Positions 44,817 through 54,948 of a stretch of 64,000 bases of DNA are shown piece by piece. Position 1 is the stretch's first letter. Every line of letters starts with the position of its first letter. The translations under genes and the position numbers were made by a program. The notes below the pieces were generated by a model. The model was not told where the DNA came from and did not search any database. It saw only the letters and a list, made by a program, of their open reading frames with translations. This stretch comes from Emticicia aquatilis (GTDB lineage: Bacteria; Bacteroidota; Bacteroidia; Cytophagales; Spirosomataceae). The stretch is from NCBI RefSeq assembly GCF_014644295.1, contig NZ_BMKK01000006.1, positions 310,001 through 374,000 on the forward strand, written 5' to 3'.

Positions 44817-44839
44817 AGGGACGCATTTAGTGCGTCCCT
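44817..44839. terminator. Terminator after the DUF4175 gene
   Basis: AGGGACGCA (44817-44825) and TGCGTCCCT (44831-44839) pair perfectly around TTTAG, and the minus strand continues into a T-run. The element shares its stem and the trailing TGC-AAAT with the hairpin at 54902-54925. Confidence 0.85.
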
Positions 44840-44861
44840 GCAAATTTACTAAGAAAAACGT

Positions 44862-47800
44862 TTACTTGATTTTTCTAAAATAATTATCCGTTTGTTTCTT
44901 ATAGAATGGTGTATAATTAGGCGGAACTGTACGAATTAATTCCACTTGCTTTTGTTTCTCTTGTAAGAACTTATCCATTGATGGTGGAGACTGACGATTA
45001 AACTGTTGGGCAGCCTTTGATTGACGTGTAGGGTCTTCTTCTTGCTGTTGAACTGCCTTCTCAGCTTCAAGCAATCTTGTTTGAATATCACGAGAGCGTT
45101 TAATCAAATCGGGGTTTATGCGTTTATTTACTAAATCTGTCTCGTTCTCATCCATTTTCTTTTCAAGTTCCTTTAATTCACTACCAAGTTTCTTACCTGG
45201 ATCTGTACCTTTCAATTCCTCTTGCATTTGTTGAATGCGTTTTCTGAGTTCGGCTTGTTCTTGTGCAAGCTTTGCAGCTTCTTCTGATAATCCACGACCT
45301 GACTTACCTGATTTAGATAATTGCTCCATAGATTTATTGAGTTGGTCTTGCTTCTCTCCCATTGAAGATGGCGATGGAGCTTTACCTTTTTTGCCTTTGC
45401 TACCACTTCCCGGCATTGCGTTAGCCATCATTTGCTGCATCTGGCTAAAGGTATCGCTAAGCATTAAAGCAAGGTTATTAATAGAAGTCATAGAGAATTG
45501 TTGTTTAGCAGATGCTACATTCAATTTACGTTCTTTAATAAACTTCACGCTTTCATCCATTGAGTTACGCATAGATGTGACTTCTTTTGTCACGAAAGAT
45601 TGAATTTGAAGGACTCGCTTGGCCAGTGAATACAAACTATCCTCAATCATTTTAGCATCGTCTTGAATCTTCAATTGGTCTTGCGAGAGTTTCACGAATC
45701 GAGGGTCTGCAACATTCATATTACGGAAGTCTTTCATAATCTTCTCTTGGTCGAATGAGAGCTTGACGAGATTCTCAAGAATCGCTCTTAAAGCATCCAT
45801 ATCTTCGTCCATTTCTTTCATTTCTTGTGACTGCATCGACTCTTTCATTTTCTGAGCCATCTTCTTCATTTTTGAAGCAGCTTTCTTTTGGCTCTTAGAT
45901 GCAGCACCACTTTGCTTTTGGTCGAGTTGTTCTTCTGAATTTTCTTGTTCTTCAGACACCTCTTCTTGCTCTTCTTTCTGCTCATCGAATTCTTTCTTGA
46001 GTTCTTTGCTCAATTTTTCGATGTCTTTCATCTGTTCTTTTTTATCTTCAAACTCTTTCGAGAGCTTTTCTTGCTCTTTTTTCAGTTCTTCATTCTTAGC
46101 ATCTTTTTGTTGTTGATTTTGCTCTTTCTCATTTTTCTGAGATTCGTCACCCAATTTATCTTGTTTCTCGGCGAGTTTCTCCAGTTCATTGGCAGTTTTC
46201 TCAACCTTTTGTTGCATTTGAAGTTGTTTGAAAAGTTTAAGCGTACGGTCAATGTCTTTATCCATATTACGCTCTTGGTTTTTTAGCTTTTCAAGTTGCT
46301 CAACAGTTTTCTCATCTAAACCTTTTTCCATCATTTTTTTCAACTCCTCATACATTTTGTTGGTTTCATCATTCATAATTTCTTTCATCAACTTTTTGAG
46401 TTGGTCCATTTTTTTCTGGAGTTCGGGAGATTGTTGCTGAAAACGGTTAGTTTTCTCTTGCATCTTTTCAAACTGCTCTTGCATAGCTTTCATCTCTGAC
46501 ATTAACTCGTCACGCTTTTTGAGCAATTCTTCCAATTGTTTTTTCTCTTGAAAATCTAAGTCTTTTTTACTCTTTAATTTATTCTCTAAGTTATTGAGGT
46601 CATTCTTTAATTTCTTAGACTTCTCATTGAGTTTCTCAAGCATATTTTCGGTCTTCTCAGTCGCTTTTTCAACTTCGGCGTCATAATTCTTAGCCGAAGG
46701 AAGAGCAAATGTCAGAACGGGTGTTTTTGTGCTTTTAGAGCCATTTACACCATCATTGTCCCAAACCTGCAAGAAGTACTCAACTTTCTCTCCAGGATTG
46801 AGTTTTAAATCATTTAAGGGAAACTGATAATAGAAACTTTGAGAGATTTGAGTTTTATTAAAAGCCACATCAACCGAAGTAAATGCGGGTGCTTGGCTTT
46901 GAGTAATATCTCGCACAGGACGATAAAATAATTTAAATTGAGCTAAACCATAATCATCGTTAATATTTCCACCTAAAACTATATAATTGAATAGTGTAGT
47001 ATCACGGATTTGTTCGAGTTGAATCTGTGGATATTTATCAGGAATGACATTTATATAGAAATCAATATTTTCACGATTAGTACTAAACTCGTTTTTAAGC
47101 TGAATTTTGTACGAAGATGAGTTTTTCAAGCGACGAACATAAGAAAAATTATCTCCAAAACCATCTTTAGATAAATGCTTAGGTTCGTTTTCAAATAGTA
47201 AATACAAAGAATCTGTATTAGCAGCTCTAAAGTTCCACTCAACAGTAGTCCCTTCGGGAACAACAAGGTTTCCAACATTATCAAAACTTTCGTTTGATTT
47301 ATTCAAATACGAAGGATAGTTTAAGGCAACATCAAAAGAAAGTAAGTTTGGACGACTTATTAATTCAAGTTCAAATTCATTTGATTTAAAACCAGATGCT
47401 AAAAAATGAAAGTCAACTGGATTTTGAACTTTTGAAAAAGTAAAAGTATAATTCTTGTTATCAACAGAATTCATTTTAAACTTACGGTCATTGGCAACTA
47501 AATAAACAGCCTCAGGAACTGCATTACCAATAAGCGTAAGGTTCAGGTTGAAATCTTCGTTTTTTACTGCTTTTAACTCTTCATTTGTTATTTTAAACTT
47601 GAAAGGTGCTTCTTCGGCAAAATCTTTCTGAAAATAAACAATACGTTCAGTACTGCTTTTGAAAAATTTAGGTGAAACAGCCGCAATCAAAAGAATAAGT
47701 AATAATGGTGGAATGGCATATTTCAAGTATTTCTTATTTTCGTCAATCTTGATAGCATCAGCAAACTTAACAAAACGTAATTCATTAGCTTTTTGGGCGA

Positions 47801-48188
47801 TACTTGCTTGTAATAAAGAATTGTCTTTATCAGAGATTTGAGCTAATTGAAGCGTATTGAGTAGCCTATCCCCTATTTCTGGGAAAAATTTACCAATTTC
47901 ATTCGCAGCTTTTTCGTAAGTAAGTGGCTCGTTAAAATGAAAAAGATAAAGTAAAGGCTTAACTACCCACGCAAATAGTGAGTAAATAACCATTCCGAGA
48001 AAACTAAAAAACAAGATTGCTCGAATAGTTGAGTTAAAACGACCGAAATATTCGACTGTATTAACTAATAAGAAGGCAGAGAATATCAAAGCCAAAGTAA
48101 ATAAAGACCCTTTAATGAGTAGGTTTTTATAATACTTCCTTTTGTAATCGTCTATTTTTTCAAAAATAGTTTTTACAGATGTTGACAT
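44862..48188 (-). CDS. DUF4175 family membrane protein with long coiled coil
   Basis: 1108 residues. Two N-terminal transmembrane helices (about 24-45 and 53-78) and a third near 150-170 are followed by a beta-rich extracytoplasmic part (about 190-500) and then more than 400 residues of Lys/Glu/Gln-rich coiled coil (about 500-790), with Met/Gln-rich stretches to the end. I assign it to DUF4175, common in Bacteroidota and alphaproteobacteria, with no established function. The extreme charge repeats probably serve as a rod or scaffold. Its gene is followed by a terminator and precedes mnmG on the same strand. Confidence 0.8.
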   Translation of the reverse strand: MSTSVKTIFEKIDDYKRKYYKNLLIKGSLFTLALIFSAFLLVNTVEYFGRFNSTIRAILFFSFLGMVIYSLFAWVVKPLLYLFHFNEPLTYEKAANEIGKFFPEIGDRLLNTLQLAQISDKDNSLLQASIAQKANELRFVKFADAIKIDENKKYLKYAIPPLLLILLIAAVSPKFFKSSTERIVYFQKDFAEEAPFKFKITNEELKAVKNEDFNLNLTLIGNAVPEAVYLVANDRKFKMNSVDNKNYTFTFSKVQNPVDFHFLASGFKSNEFELELISRPNLLSFDVALNYPSYLNKSNESFDNVGNLVVPEGTTVEWNFRAANTDSLYLLFENEPKHLSKDGFGDNFSYVRRLKNSSSYKIQLKNEFSTNRENIDFYINVIPDKYPQIQLEQIRDTTLFNYIVLGGNINDDYGLAQFKLFYRPVRDITQSQAPAFTSVDVAFNKTQISQSFYYQFPLNDLKLNPGEKVEYFLQVWDNDGVNGSKSTKTPVLTFALPSAKNYDAEVEKATEKTENMLEKLNEKSKKLKNDLNNLENKLKSKKDLDFQEKKQLEELLKKRDELMSEMKAMQEQFEKMQEKTNRFQQQSPELQKKMDQLKKLMKEIMNDETNKMYEELKKMMEKGLDEKTVEQLEKLKNQERNMDKDIDRTLKLFKQLQMQQKVEKTANELEKLAEKQDKLGDESQKNEKEQNQQQKDAKNEELKKEQEKLSKEFEDKKEQMKDIEKLSKELKKEFDEQKEEQEEVSEEQENSEEQLDQKQSGAASKSQKKAASKMKKMAQKMKESMQSQEMKEMDEDMDALRAILENLVKLSFDQEKIMKDFRNMNVADPRFVKLSQDQLKIQDDAKMIEDSLYSLAKRVLQIQSFVTKEVTSMRNSMDESVKFIKERKLNVASAKQQFSMTSINNLALMLSDTFSQMQQMMANAMPGSGSKGKKGKAPSPSSMGEKQDQLNKSMEQLSKSGKSGRGLSEEAAKLAQEQAELRKRIQQMQEELKGTDPGKKLGSELKELEKKMDENETDLVNKRINPDLIKRSRDIQTRLLEAEKAVQQQEEDPTRQSKAAQQFNRQSPPSMDKFLQEKQKQVELIRTVPPNYTPFYKKQTDNYFRKIK

Positions 48189-48212
48189 GATGGTATAAGG
48201 TTTAATAAATTT

Positions 48213-48974
48213 TTAAAGCAAGTTTAATTCAATTGGGCAATGGTCAGACATCAATTGGTCGGGGTGGATAGCTGCACTTGCTAAACGACTTTTGAGGCTT
48301 TCGGTAACAAAGTGATAGTCAATACGCCAACCTAAGTTTTTCTGTTTCGCTCCTGCCCTGTACGACCACCAAGTGTAATGATGTGGCTCTTGATTGAAAT
48401 GTCTAAAAGTATCAACGTAACCAGTATCAAGAAATTTGCCAACCCATGCACGTTCTTCGGGTAAGAAGCCCGATGAATTTGCATTACCCTTAGGGTTATG
48501 GATGTCAATCTCCCGATGACAGATATTTACGTCACCACTAATAATTAAATTAGGTAACTCTTTTTCAAGTTCTTTTATATAAATGTAAAAATCATCTAAG
48601 AAAGTCATTTTCAGACCTTGACGTTCATCGCCAGATGAACCTGAAGGAAAATACATACTTAGAATAGAAAAAGTATCGAAATCGGCTCTGAGAATTCTAC
48701 CTTCATCATCAAAAAGAGAGTTACCAATTCCGTACTGAACGTTGTTAGGTTTGATTTTAGTTAAAATGGCAACGCCACTATAACCTCGTTTTTGTGCAGG
48801 ATACCAGTAACAATAATAATCAAGTTCTTCAAAAAGCGGATTTACCAATTCAGTTTCAGAAAGTTTAATTTCTTGTAAACATAAAATATCTGGGTTACTT
48901 GATTTTAACCAAGTGATAAGGCCTTTATTTATTGCTGAACGCACGCCGTTTACGTTATATGAAATAATTTTCAT
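48213..48974 (-). CDS. xth: Exodeoxyribonuclease III
   Basis: 253 residues, an endonuclease/exonuclease/phosphatase fold. The family motifs are SYNVNGVRSAI at the N-terminus, ILCLQEIKL with the metal-binding glutamate, YSGVAIL, ISGDVNICHREIDIHNPKGN, and the C-terminal SDHCPIEL with the catalytic Asp-His pair. It cuts at abasic sites and removes 3' blocks during base-excision repair. It starts 33 bases from the end of the next gene (49008-49367), on the same strand. Length matches bacterial ExoA/ExoIII. Confidence 0.95.
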   Translation of the reverse strand: MKIISYNVNGVRSAINKGLITWLKSSNPDILCLQEIKLSETELVNPLFEELDYYCYWYPAQKRGYSGVAILTKIKPNNVQYGIGNSLFDDEGRILRADFDTFSILSMYFPSGSSGDERQGLKMTFLDDFYIYIKELEKELPNLIISGDVNICHREIDIHNPKGNANSSGFLPEERAWVGKFLDTGYVDTFRHFNQEPHHYTWWSYRAGAKQKNLGWRIDYHFVTESLKSRLASAAIHPDQLMSDHCPIELNLL

Positions 48975-49007
48975 TTTAAAATATATAATAGTTTTATAAG
49001 GATTAGA

Positions 49008-49367
49008 TTAAACATGTAAGCCAACTTCTTTTCTAAAATACTCAATTACGAAGTGTTTAAGTAGTTTTTCTTGTGAAAGCATATCAAAATGTGGTAAAGG
49101 AGTGATTAACTTCCAATGTGGCCAGCCTTCTTCGTCTCTGCCTTCAAGTTCGTAATAGCCGCCAAAACTTAAAACCTTACAAATTGCGATGTGCATAAGG
49201 TCTTGTTTTTGTTCTTTTGTAAAAACTTTTTTACCTTGTCCAAGTTCTTGAACGCCGATAAGAAATAAAACACCGTTGAGGTCAGTTGGTTTTTTGCCGA
49301 GGTTATTTTTTAGGAAACTTTGTAAAGTTTGCCAATTTTCTTTTAAAATATTGTCTTCTTGAGTCAT
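49008..49367 (-). CDS. Conserved hypothetical protein
   Basis: 119 residues, no signal peptide or membrane helix, likely cytoplasmic. It is helical at the N-terminus (ENWQTLQSFLKNNLGKK) with a middle segment GVLFLIGVQELGQGKKVFT and an aromatic C-terminal half (YYELEGRDEEGWPHWKLITPLPHF). I do not recognise a named family, though the even composition and normal codon use support a real gene. It is upstream of, and in line with, exonuclease III (33-base gap) and divergent from the ComF gene. Confidence 0.65.
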   Translation of the reverse strand: MTQEDNILKENWQTLQSFLKNNLGKKPTDLNGVLFLIGVQELGQGKKVFTKEQKQDLMHIAICKVLSFGGYYELEGRDEEGWPHWKLITPLPHFDMLSQEKLLKHFVIEYFRKEVGLHV

Positions 49368-49403
49368 ATTAATTTATTTGATATACAAACTTAAACAATC
49401 ACT

Positions 49404-50090
49404 ATGAAATGGTTTAAGCATTTTTTAGATATAATCTATCCACGTACCTGTGAAGCTTGTGGAGAAGCTCTTTTGGGCGGAGAAAATCTGATTTGTACAA
49501 ATTGTATGATTGATTTGCCACGCACCAATTCACACATTCAAAGACTTGATAAAGTTTCAAATCGTTTTTGGGGTAAAATTCCAGTGACTGATACCATTAC
49601 CTTTATGAAGTTTTCAAAGAAAGGAAAAGTTCAGAAACTGCTACACGAACTGAAATATAGAAATAAACCAGAGGTTGGAAAGTATTTGGGTAAAATCTAT
49701 GGAGTTGATTTAAAAGCAGTGGGTTTTGATGAAAAAATTGATTTAATAATAGGTGTACCACTCCATCCAACAAAATTAATACAAAGAGGTTATAATCAAG
49801 CAGATTGCATTGCAGAGGGGCTTTCAGAGGCGTTAAATGTACCTTATGATACAAATGCAGTAAAAAGGCTTACACATACCTCAACACAGACAAAAAAGAG
49901 CCGCATAGAGCGTTTTCAGAATGTAGAAAATATATTTGAAGTTATTGATAATGAAAAAGTTAGAAACAAAAGAATAGCTATTGTGGATGATGTGTTGACA
50001 ACTGGCTCAACTATAGAATCACTTGGAATAACACTATTAAATGCAGAAGCAAAAGAGATTTCGGTGATAACAATTGCGGCAGCATTCTAA
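49404..50090 (+). CDS. ComF-family phosphoribosyltransferase-like protein
   Basis: 228 residues. N-terminal zinc finger with Cys16, Cys19, Cys31 and Cys34 (CEACG...CTNC), then a phosphoribosyltransferase fold with the PRPP-binding loop RIAIVDDVLTTGST near 190-204. ComF proteins are linked to DNA uptake in naturally competent bacteria and interact with the helicase PriA, but are widespread in species not known to be competent. No other com gene is in the window. A strong terminator follows. Confidence 0.9.
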   Translation: MKWFKHFLDIIYPRTCEACGEALLGGENLICTNCMIDLPRTNSHIQRLDKVSNRFWGKIPVTDTITFMKFSKKGKVQKLLHELKYRNKPEVGKYLGKIYGVDLKAVGFDEKIDLIIGVPLHPTKLIQRGYNQADCIAEGLSEALNVPYDTNAVKRLTHTSTQTKKSRIERFQNVENIFEVIDNEKVRNKRIAIVDDVLTTGSTIESLGITLLNAEAKEISVITIAAAF

Positions 50091-50095
50091 AACAA

Positions 50096-50123
50096 AAAAT
50101 CCCCTCTTTTGGGAGGGGATTTT
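50096..50123. terminator. Bidirectional terminator between comF and gldJ
   Basis: AAAATCCCCTC (50096-50106) and GAGGGGATTTT (50113-50123), a perfect 11-bp stem with a short TTTTGG-type loop, between convergent genes. Confidence 0.88.
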
Positions 50124-50143
50124 GCTGATAATCAGTATTTTAA

Positions 50144-51430
50144 TTATAGCTTACGTTTACCTTTTGGCCCGATTGCAATCATTGCACAACGGAAACCGAT
50201 AGTAGCAGTAGAAGAATCTTGGTCTAAATAACGACGAGTACCTGGTGATAACCAATAAGCTACATCATTCCATGAACCACCTTTGTAAACTCTCAAGTTA
50301 TTGTCAATCAAAGAGTTATATCCTTTTTTGTCATAAAGTTTTTCTTCATCCAAGAAGTCATTACGACGGATTGGGTTCAAATCATTAACATCTTGGAAAG
50401 AGTTTGGACGATAAAGGTCATATACCCACTCATTTACGTTTCCTGCCATTTGATATAACCCGAAGTCATTCGCAGGGAACTCATAAACTTCAACTGTAAT
50501 AGTTCCTTTGTCATTTTGATGACCCGCAATACCAGCATAGTCACCACGGCCACGCTTAAAGTTAGCAAGCATAGTTCCTTTAGCCTTTCCTTTGCTTTTA
50601 CGCATTGATGAGCCATCCCAAGGATAAATACGTTGATTTGATTGATTCTCGTCCATATACTGCGTACCAATGAGTGCTTTGGCAGCATATTCCCACTCAG
50701 CTTCAGTTGGGAGGCGGTAAGCAGGTAAAACGTTTCCAGACTCAATAGCTAAACGACCACCAACTTTAACCGTTGGTGCTTCGGCAGCGGCACCTTTTTT
50801 AGATTTTTTACCTAAACCGCCACTTTTAGATTTTTTAGCTTTATCGCCAAATCTAACAGCCATTTCACCGTTTACAGCCTCAGTTCTCCATTTACAGTAG
50901 TCAGATGCTTGTACCCAAGAAACACCAACAACTGGATACATACGAAAACCAGGGTAACGGAGATACTGCTCAGTAAATTGGTCATTGAAAGATAGTTTAC
51001 TTAACCATACCGTTGTATCAGGTAATGCTGTTTCGTAAAATTCTTGAGAAGAATCTTTTTGAATAGCGTGAAGGTATTCTAACCAGTGAAGGTTCGTGAT
51101 TTCAGTTTCATCCATATAAAAAGACGAAACCGTTACTGTTCTTTCAAGGTTGTCACGAGAGAAAGTTACATCCTCCTCAACCGTACCCATCGTAAAACGA
51201 CCTCCTTCGATAAACACAAGGTTAGGACCTGCTGGCTGGCCTTTGAAGTCTTTAACTTGTAAACCTTCAGGCTCTTTTCCTTTCTTACTTTTCTTGTTGT
51301 ATGCAATACCAGTGGCAGTACTTTTACGGCCCGGATTGATACTTGAAGCTTTCTTTTTGCTCGAACAACCACTTAGAATTAGCATGAACGCTAACGCAAC
51401 CGCAGTCGAACTAAAAAGTAGTTTTTTCAT
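50144..51430 (-). CDS. gldJ: Gliding-motility lipoprotein GldJ (SUMF1 fold)
   Basis: 428 residues. Lipoprotein signal with lipobox LSGC (Cys22). The rest is a formylglycine-generating-enzyme/SUMF1-type fold: LVFIEGGRFTMGTVEEDV, SSFYMDETEITNLHWLEYL, YPVVGVSWVQASDYCKWR, YRLPTEAEWEYAA, MAGNVNEWVYDLYRPNSFQD, KGGSWNDVAYWLSPGTRR and ATIGFRCAM. The RPNSFQD-to-GTRR pattern matches GldJ rather than GldK. GldJ is needed for gliding and for stability of GldK in the type IX secretion system. The protein is shorter than flavobacterial GldJ. Its partners are not in this window. Confidence 0.85.
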   Translation of the reverse strand: MKKLLFSSTAVALAFMLILSGCSSKKKASSINPGRKSTATGIAYNKKSKKGKEPEGLQVKDFKGQPAGPNLVFIEGGRFTMGTVEEDVTFSRDNLERTVTVSSFYMDETEITNLHWLEYLHAIQKDSSQEFYETALPDTTVWLSKLSFNDQFTEQYLRYPGFRMYPVVGVSWVQASDYCKWRTEAVNGEMAVRFGDKAKKSKSGGLGKKSKKGAAAEAPTVKVGGRLAIESGNVLPAYRLPTEAEWEYAAKALIGTQYMDENQSNQRIYPWDGSSMRKSKGKAKGTMLANFKRGRGDYAGIAGHQNDKGTITVEVYEFPANDFGLYQMAGNVNEWVYDLYRPNSFQDVNDLNPIRRNDFLDEEKLYDKKGYNSLIDNNLRVYKGGSWNDVAYWLSPGTRRYLDQDSSTATIGFRCAMIAIGPKGKRKL

Positions 51431-51534
51431 TTTCGGAATGATTTTTGTTAATTAAATTCGTTTTGCAAAAATAGGTAATTCAATATATATTTCAGTAGAA
51501 ATCTGAAAATCAATTACTTAAGAAACATGATAAA

Positions 51535-54500
51535 TTAGATAACACCGCTTAATAATTTGTCTAATTCATCGATTGATTGTACTTTTTCGACTGTAAGTAG
51601 CAGTTTAGACTTAATTTCTTTCAAAGAACAATGTTTAGGATTATTCTTAATATAATCAAGAATTTTGCCAAACTTATCGGTCTGAAAATATTCTGTACGC
51701 TCTTGTGAAACGAAGTATCCTTTTAGGATATTGTTTTTCAAGGTTAATTTTTCAAAACCAATCTGTTCGGCTTTCCATCTAATTCGGGCAATTTTGAATA
51801 GATTTTCAACTTCTTCAGGCATTGGACCAAATCTATCAACCATTGATTTTTGGAATTCCTGTAACTCTTCTTCTCTTTCAATGTTGTCAAGTTGATTATA
51901 AAGCGAAAGTCTTTCGGAAATATTGCTTACGTAACTCTCAGGAATAATAATTTGTAAGTCGGTTTCAATTTGGCAATCTGGAAGCCTTAAATCAACAGCC
52001 GAAGACAAATCTTTTGTAAATAGGTCTTTAAATTCGTTCTCTTTCAGTTCTTGTACTGCCTCATCTAAAATTTTATGATAAGTTTCATAACCCAAATCGT
52101 TAATAAAACCGCTTTGTTCGGCCCCTAAAAGGTTTCCTGCTCCACGAATATCCAAGTCTCTCATCGAAACTTTGAAACCATCTCCTAAATCTGAAAATTC
52201 TTCGAGTGTTTGTAAACGCTTACGAGCATCTTTTGAAAGCAACGATACTGGTGGAGTAAGCAAATAACAAAAGGCTTTTCGGTTTGAACGCCCTACCCTA
52301 CCACGCATTTGGTGAAGGTCAGACATCCCAATGTTTTGGGCTTGATTAATAATAATGGTATTGGCATTAGAAATATCCAAACCCGATTCAATTATATTGG
52401 TAGAAACTAAAATATCATATTCGCCTTCGATGAATTTCATCATTACTTTCTCCAACTTGTCTCCGTCCATTTGTCCGTGGGCGATTCCAATCTTAGCATC
52501 AGGAACAAGTCGAAGAATAATGTTGGCAATTGACTCAATGTCATTCACTCTATTGTGTACGAAGAAAACCTGTCCACCACGCTTCAATTCATAGCTGATT
52601 GCATCTCTGATAAGTTCCTCTTTGAAAACATGCACCTCGGTCGTAACAGGTTGGCGGTTTGGTGGAGGCGTAGAAATAATAGATAAGTCTCTTGCCCCCA
52701 GTAACGAAAAATGTAAAGTTCTCGGAATTGGCGTTGCAGTCAAAGTCAGCACATCGACGTTATGTTTTATTTCTTTCAAACGGTCTTTGGCTTTTACACC
52801 AAACTTTTGTTCTTCATCAATTATAAGTAAGCCGAGGTCTTTGAATACAATATCTTTATTAAGGATACGGTGCGTGCCAACAAGAATATCAGTCTTGCCT
52901 TCCTTTATATTCTTTAGTGTTTGGGTGATTTCCTTTGCTGTTCGGAAGCGACTAATTTCTTCAATATTTACAGGTAGTTTAGATAGCCTCTCAGAAAAAG
53001 TTTTGTGGTGCTGCATAGCCAAAATTGTAGTAGGTACTAAGACCGCCACTTGCTTACTATCGGCTACTGCCTTGAAGGCTGCACGAATAGCAATTTCAGT
53101 TTTTCCGAAGCCAACGTCTCCACAAACCAACCTATCCATCGGGTATGGTTTTTCCATGTCGTCTTTGACGTCGCTCGTTGCTTTTGCTTGGTCGGGGGTG
53201 TCTTCATAAAGAAACGAAGACTCTAACTCGGCTTGCATAAAACCATCTTTTGAAAATTGAAAGCCAGGTGCAAGGCGACGCTTGGCGTATAAGGCAATCA
53301 ACTCTTTGGCAATATCTTTTACCTGTCGTTTGACTTTTGATTTTTTGTTTTCCCATTCGCCCGAACCCAACTTACTCATAGTTGGTGGAGCACCTTCTTT
53401 ACCTGAATATTTCGCAATTTTATGTAAAGAATGTATATTTACGAGTAAAATGTCATTATCACGATAAATCAACCTTACGGCTTCTTGTTCTTTATGGCCA
53501 ACCATAATTTTTTCTAAACCCACAAATCGACCGATTCCATAATCAATGTGCGTAACGAAATCGCCCGTTTGGAGTGATTTTAATTCTTTCAAAGTCAATG
53601 CCTTTGACTTACTAAATTTATCACGTACTTTAAATCGGTGATAGCGGTCAAAAATTTGGTGGTCGGTATAGCAAGCAACTTTTGTAAGTTCATCAATAAA
53701 ACCCGCACGAAGTGAAATTTCTAAGGCATTGAATTTGGTGAGCGGGTCTATCTCTTCAAAAATAGATTCAAGTCTATTTAGTTGTTTGAGCGAGTCAGAA
53801 GTAATAAGTGTCGAAATACCATTGAGCTGGTTTTCTTTTACATTATCTATTAGTCTTTTAAAATCCTTATTAAATGAAGGTTGGCTCTTGGAAGGAAAAA
53901 CCATTTTCTCAGAATCTTTGAAATAGGACTTCGTACCGAATTCTATTACATCAAATTTTTTTAGTTCGTTGAGGTAGGTTCTTCGGGTTTCAAAAAGTTC
54001 TTCGGGCTTTAAAATGATTTTTATTCCTCCGCTTTGTTCGAGTATTTTATGAAATTGCTGTTCAACATTATTGAAACAATCCTCCATGCACTCTAAAGAA
54101 TATTCTGCGTCTTTTATCCATATAACGCTTTTATTACGAATAAAATTAAAGAAAGATTCTCTTGTTTCTTGAATCAACTTGTTTTGAACGTCAGGAATTA
54201 CATTGATTTGCTTGACAGACTGCATTGATAGCTGTGACTCTGGGTTGAAAAGTCGGAGGCTATCAATTTCATCGCCAAAGAGTTCGATACGACAAGGAAA
54301 CTCAGAGGCATAAGAGAAGATATCGACAATACCACCACGAATCGAAAACTGCCCAGGCTCATAAACGAAGTCTGTTTTTTCAAAATCATACGATACCAGT
54401 AACTCCGAAATAAAACTTACATCGAGCTTCTCTCCTATTTTAATTTGAAGCGTGTTGGCAATTAATGATTTCTTGTTAATTACTTTTTCTGAAAGAGCTT

Positions 54501-54873
54501 CGGGGTAAGTAACGATTAAAAGATTGGTCTTTTCATTGTTTAGTTGATTCAATACCTCCGAACGTTGTAACACATTGGCATTATCTATTTCTTCATATAA
54601 GTAAGGCTTCTTATATGACATCGGAAAAAGATAGACGTTCTCTTCTCCCAACAAATTTTGTAGGTCGTTATAGAAGTAGGCCGCATCTTCTTTGTCATTC
54701 AAAATAAAAATATTGTGTTGGGGATTTACTTTATAATTGACCGAAGCAATGATTGCATCTAAACTCCCCGATAGACCTTTGATATATACATTCTTTTTTG
54801 ATTTTATTTCTTCAAGAAGAGTTTTGATAAAACTATCTTCTTCATAAATCTTTAATAATTCGTGAGCTTTCAC
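51535..54873 (-). CDS. mfd: Transcription-repair coupling factor Mfd
   Basis: 1112 residues, full length. UvrB-like N-terminal part, a CarD-like RNA polymerase-binding domain (LQTGDFVTHIDYGIGRFVGLEKI, about 440-470), the RecG-like helicase with Walker A GDVGFGKT (about 585), DEEQKFG, TATPIPRTL and QMRGRVGRSNRKAFCYLL, and the C-terminal TRCF domain. It removes stalled RNA polymerase and recruits UvrABC. The upstream intergenic region has an unusual repeated structure that would lie in its leader. It ends 105 bases upstream of gldJ on the same strand. Confidence 0.97.
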   Translation of the reverse strand: MKAHELLKIYEEDSFIKTLLEEIKSKKNVYIKGLSGSLDAIIASVNYKVNPQHNIFILNDKEDAAYFYNDLQNLLGEENVYLFPMSYKKPYLYEEIDNANVLQRSEVLNQLNNEKTNLLIVTYPEALSEKVINKKSLIANTLQIKIGEKLDVSFISELLVSYDFEKTDFVYEPGQFSIRGGIVDIFSYASEFPCRIELFGDEIDSLRLFNPESQLSMQSVKQINVIPDVQNKLIQETRESFFNFIRNKSVIWIKDAEYSLECMEDCFNNVEQQFHKILEQSGGIKIILKPEELFETRRTYLNELKKFDVIEFGTKSYFKDSEKMVFPSKSQPSFNKDFKRLIDNVKENQLNGISTLITSDSLKQLNRLESIFEEIDPLTKFNALEISLRAGFIDELTKVACYTDHQIFDRYHRFKVRDKFSKSKALTLKELKSLQTGDFVTHIDYGIGRFVGLEKIMVGHKEQEAVRLIYRDNDILLVNIHSLHKIAKYSGKEGAPPTMSKLGSGEWENKKSKVKRQVKDIAKELIALYAKRRLAPGFQFSKDGFMQAELESSFLYEDTPDQAKATSDVKDDMEKPYPMDRLVCGDVGFGKTEIAIRAAFKAVADSKQVAVLVPTTILAMQHHKTFSERLSKLPVNIEEISRFRTAKEITQTLKNIKEGKTDILVGTHRILNKDIVFKDLGLLIIDEEQKFGVKAKDRLKEIKHNVDVLTLTATPIPRTLHFSLLGARDLSIISTPPPNRQPVTTEVHVFKEELIRDAISYELKRGGQVFFVHNRVNDIESIANIILRLVPDAKIGIAHGQMDGDKLEKVMMKFIEGEYDILVSTNIIESGLDISNANTIIINQAQNIGMSDLHQMRGRVGRSNRKAFCYLLTPPVSLLSKDARKRLQTLEEFSDLGDGFKVSMRDLDIRGAGNLLGAEQSGFINDLGYETYHKILDEAVQELKENEFKDLFTKDLSSAVDLRLPDCQIETDLQIIIPESYVSNISERLSLYNQLDNIEREEELQEFQKSMVDRFGPMPEEVENLFKIARIRWKAEQIGFEKLTLKNNILKGYFVSQERTEYFQTDKFGKILDYIKNNPKHCSLKEIKSKLLLTVEKVQSIDELDKLLSGVI

Positions 54874-54901
54874 TTTAATTATGCTTTTATAAATACGAAA
54901 G

Positions 54902-54925
54902 GGACGCAGATATAATTCTGCGTCC
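54902..54925. repeat. Hairpin upstream of mfd
   Basis: GGACGCAGA (54902-54910) and TCTGCGTCC (54917-54925) make a perfect 9-bp stem with a 6-base loop. It shares the GGACGCA stem and following TGC-AAAT with the hairpin at 44817-44839, indicating a small dispersed family. Here it lies 29 bases upstream of mfd and so may affect its leader rather than terminate a gene. Confidence 0.75.
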
Positions 54926-54948
54926 TGCTAAATATGACACAAATGTAA

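Noticed and set aside
52622-53209. 195-codon open frame opposite mfd
   Set aside because: It lies wholly within a highly conserved helicase gene on the other strand; an overlapping antisense gene is not needed to explain it.
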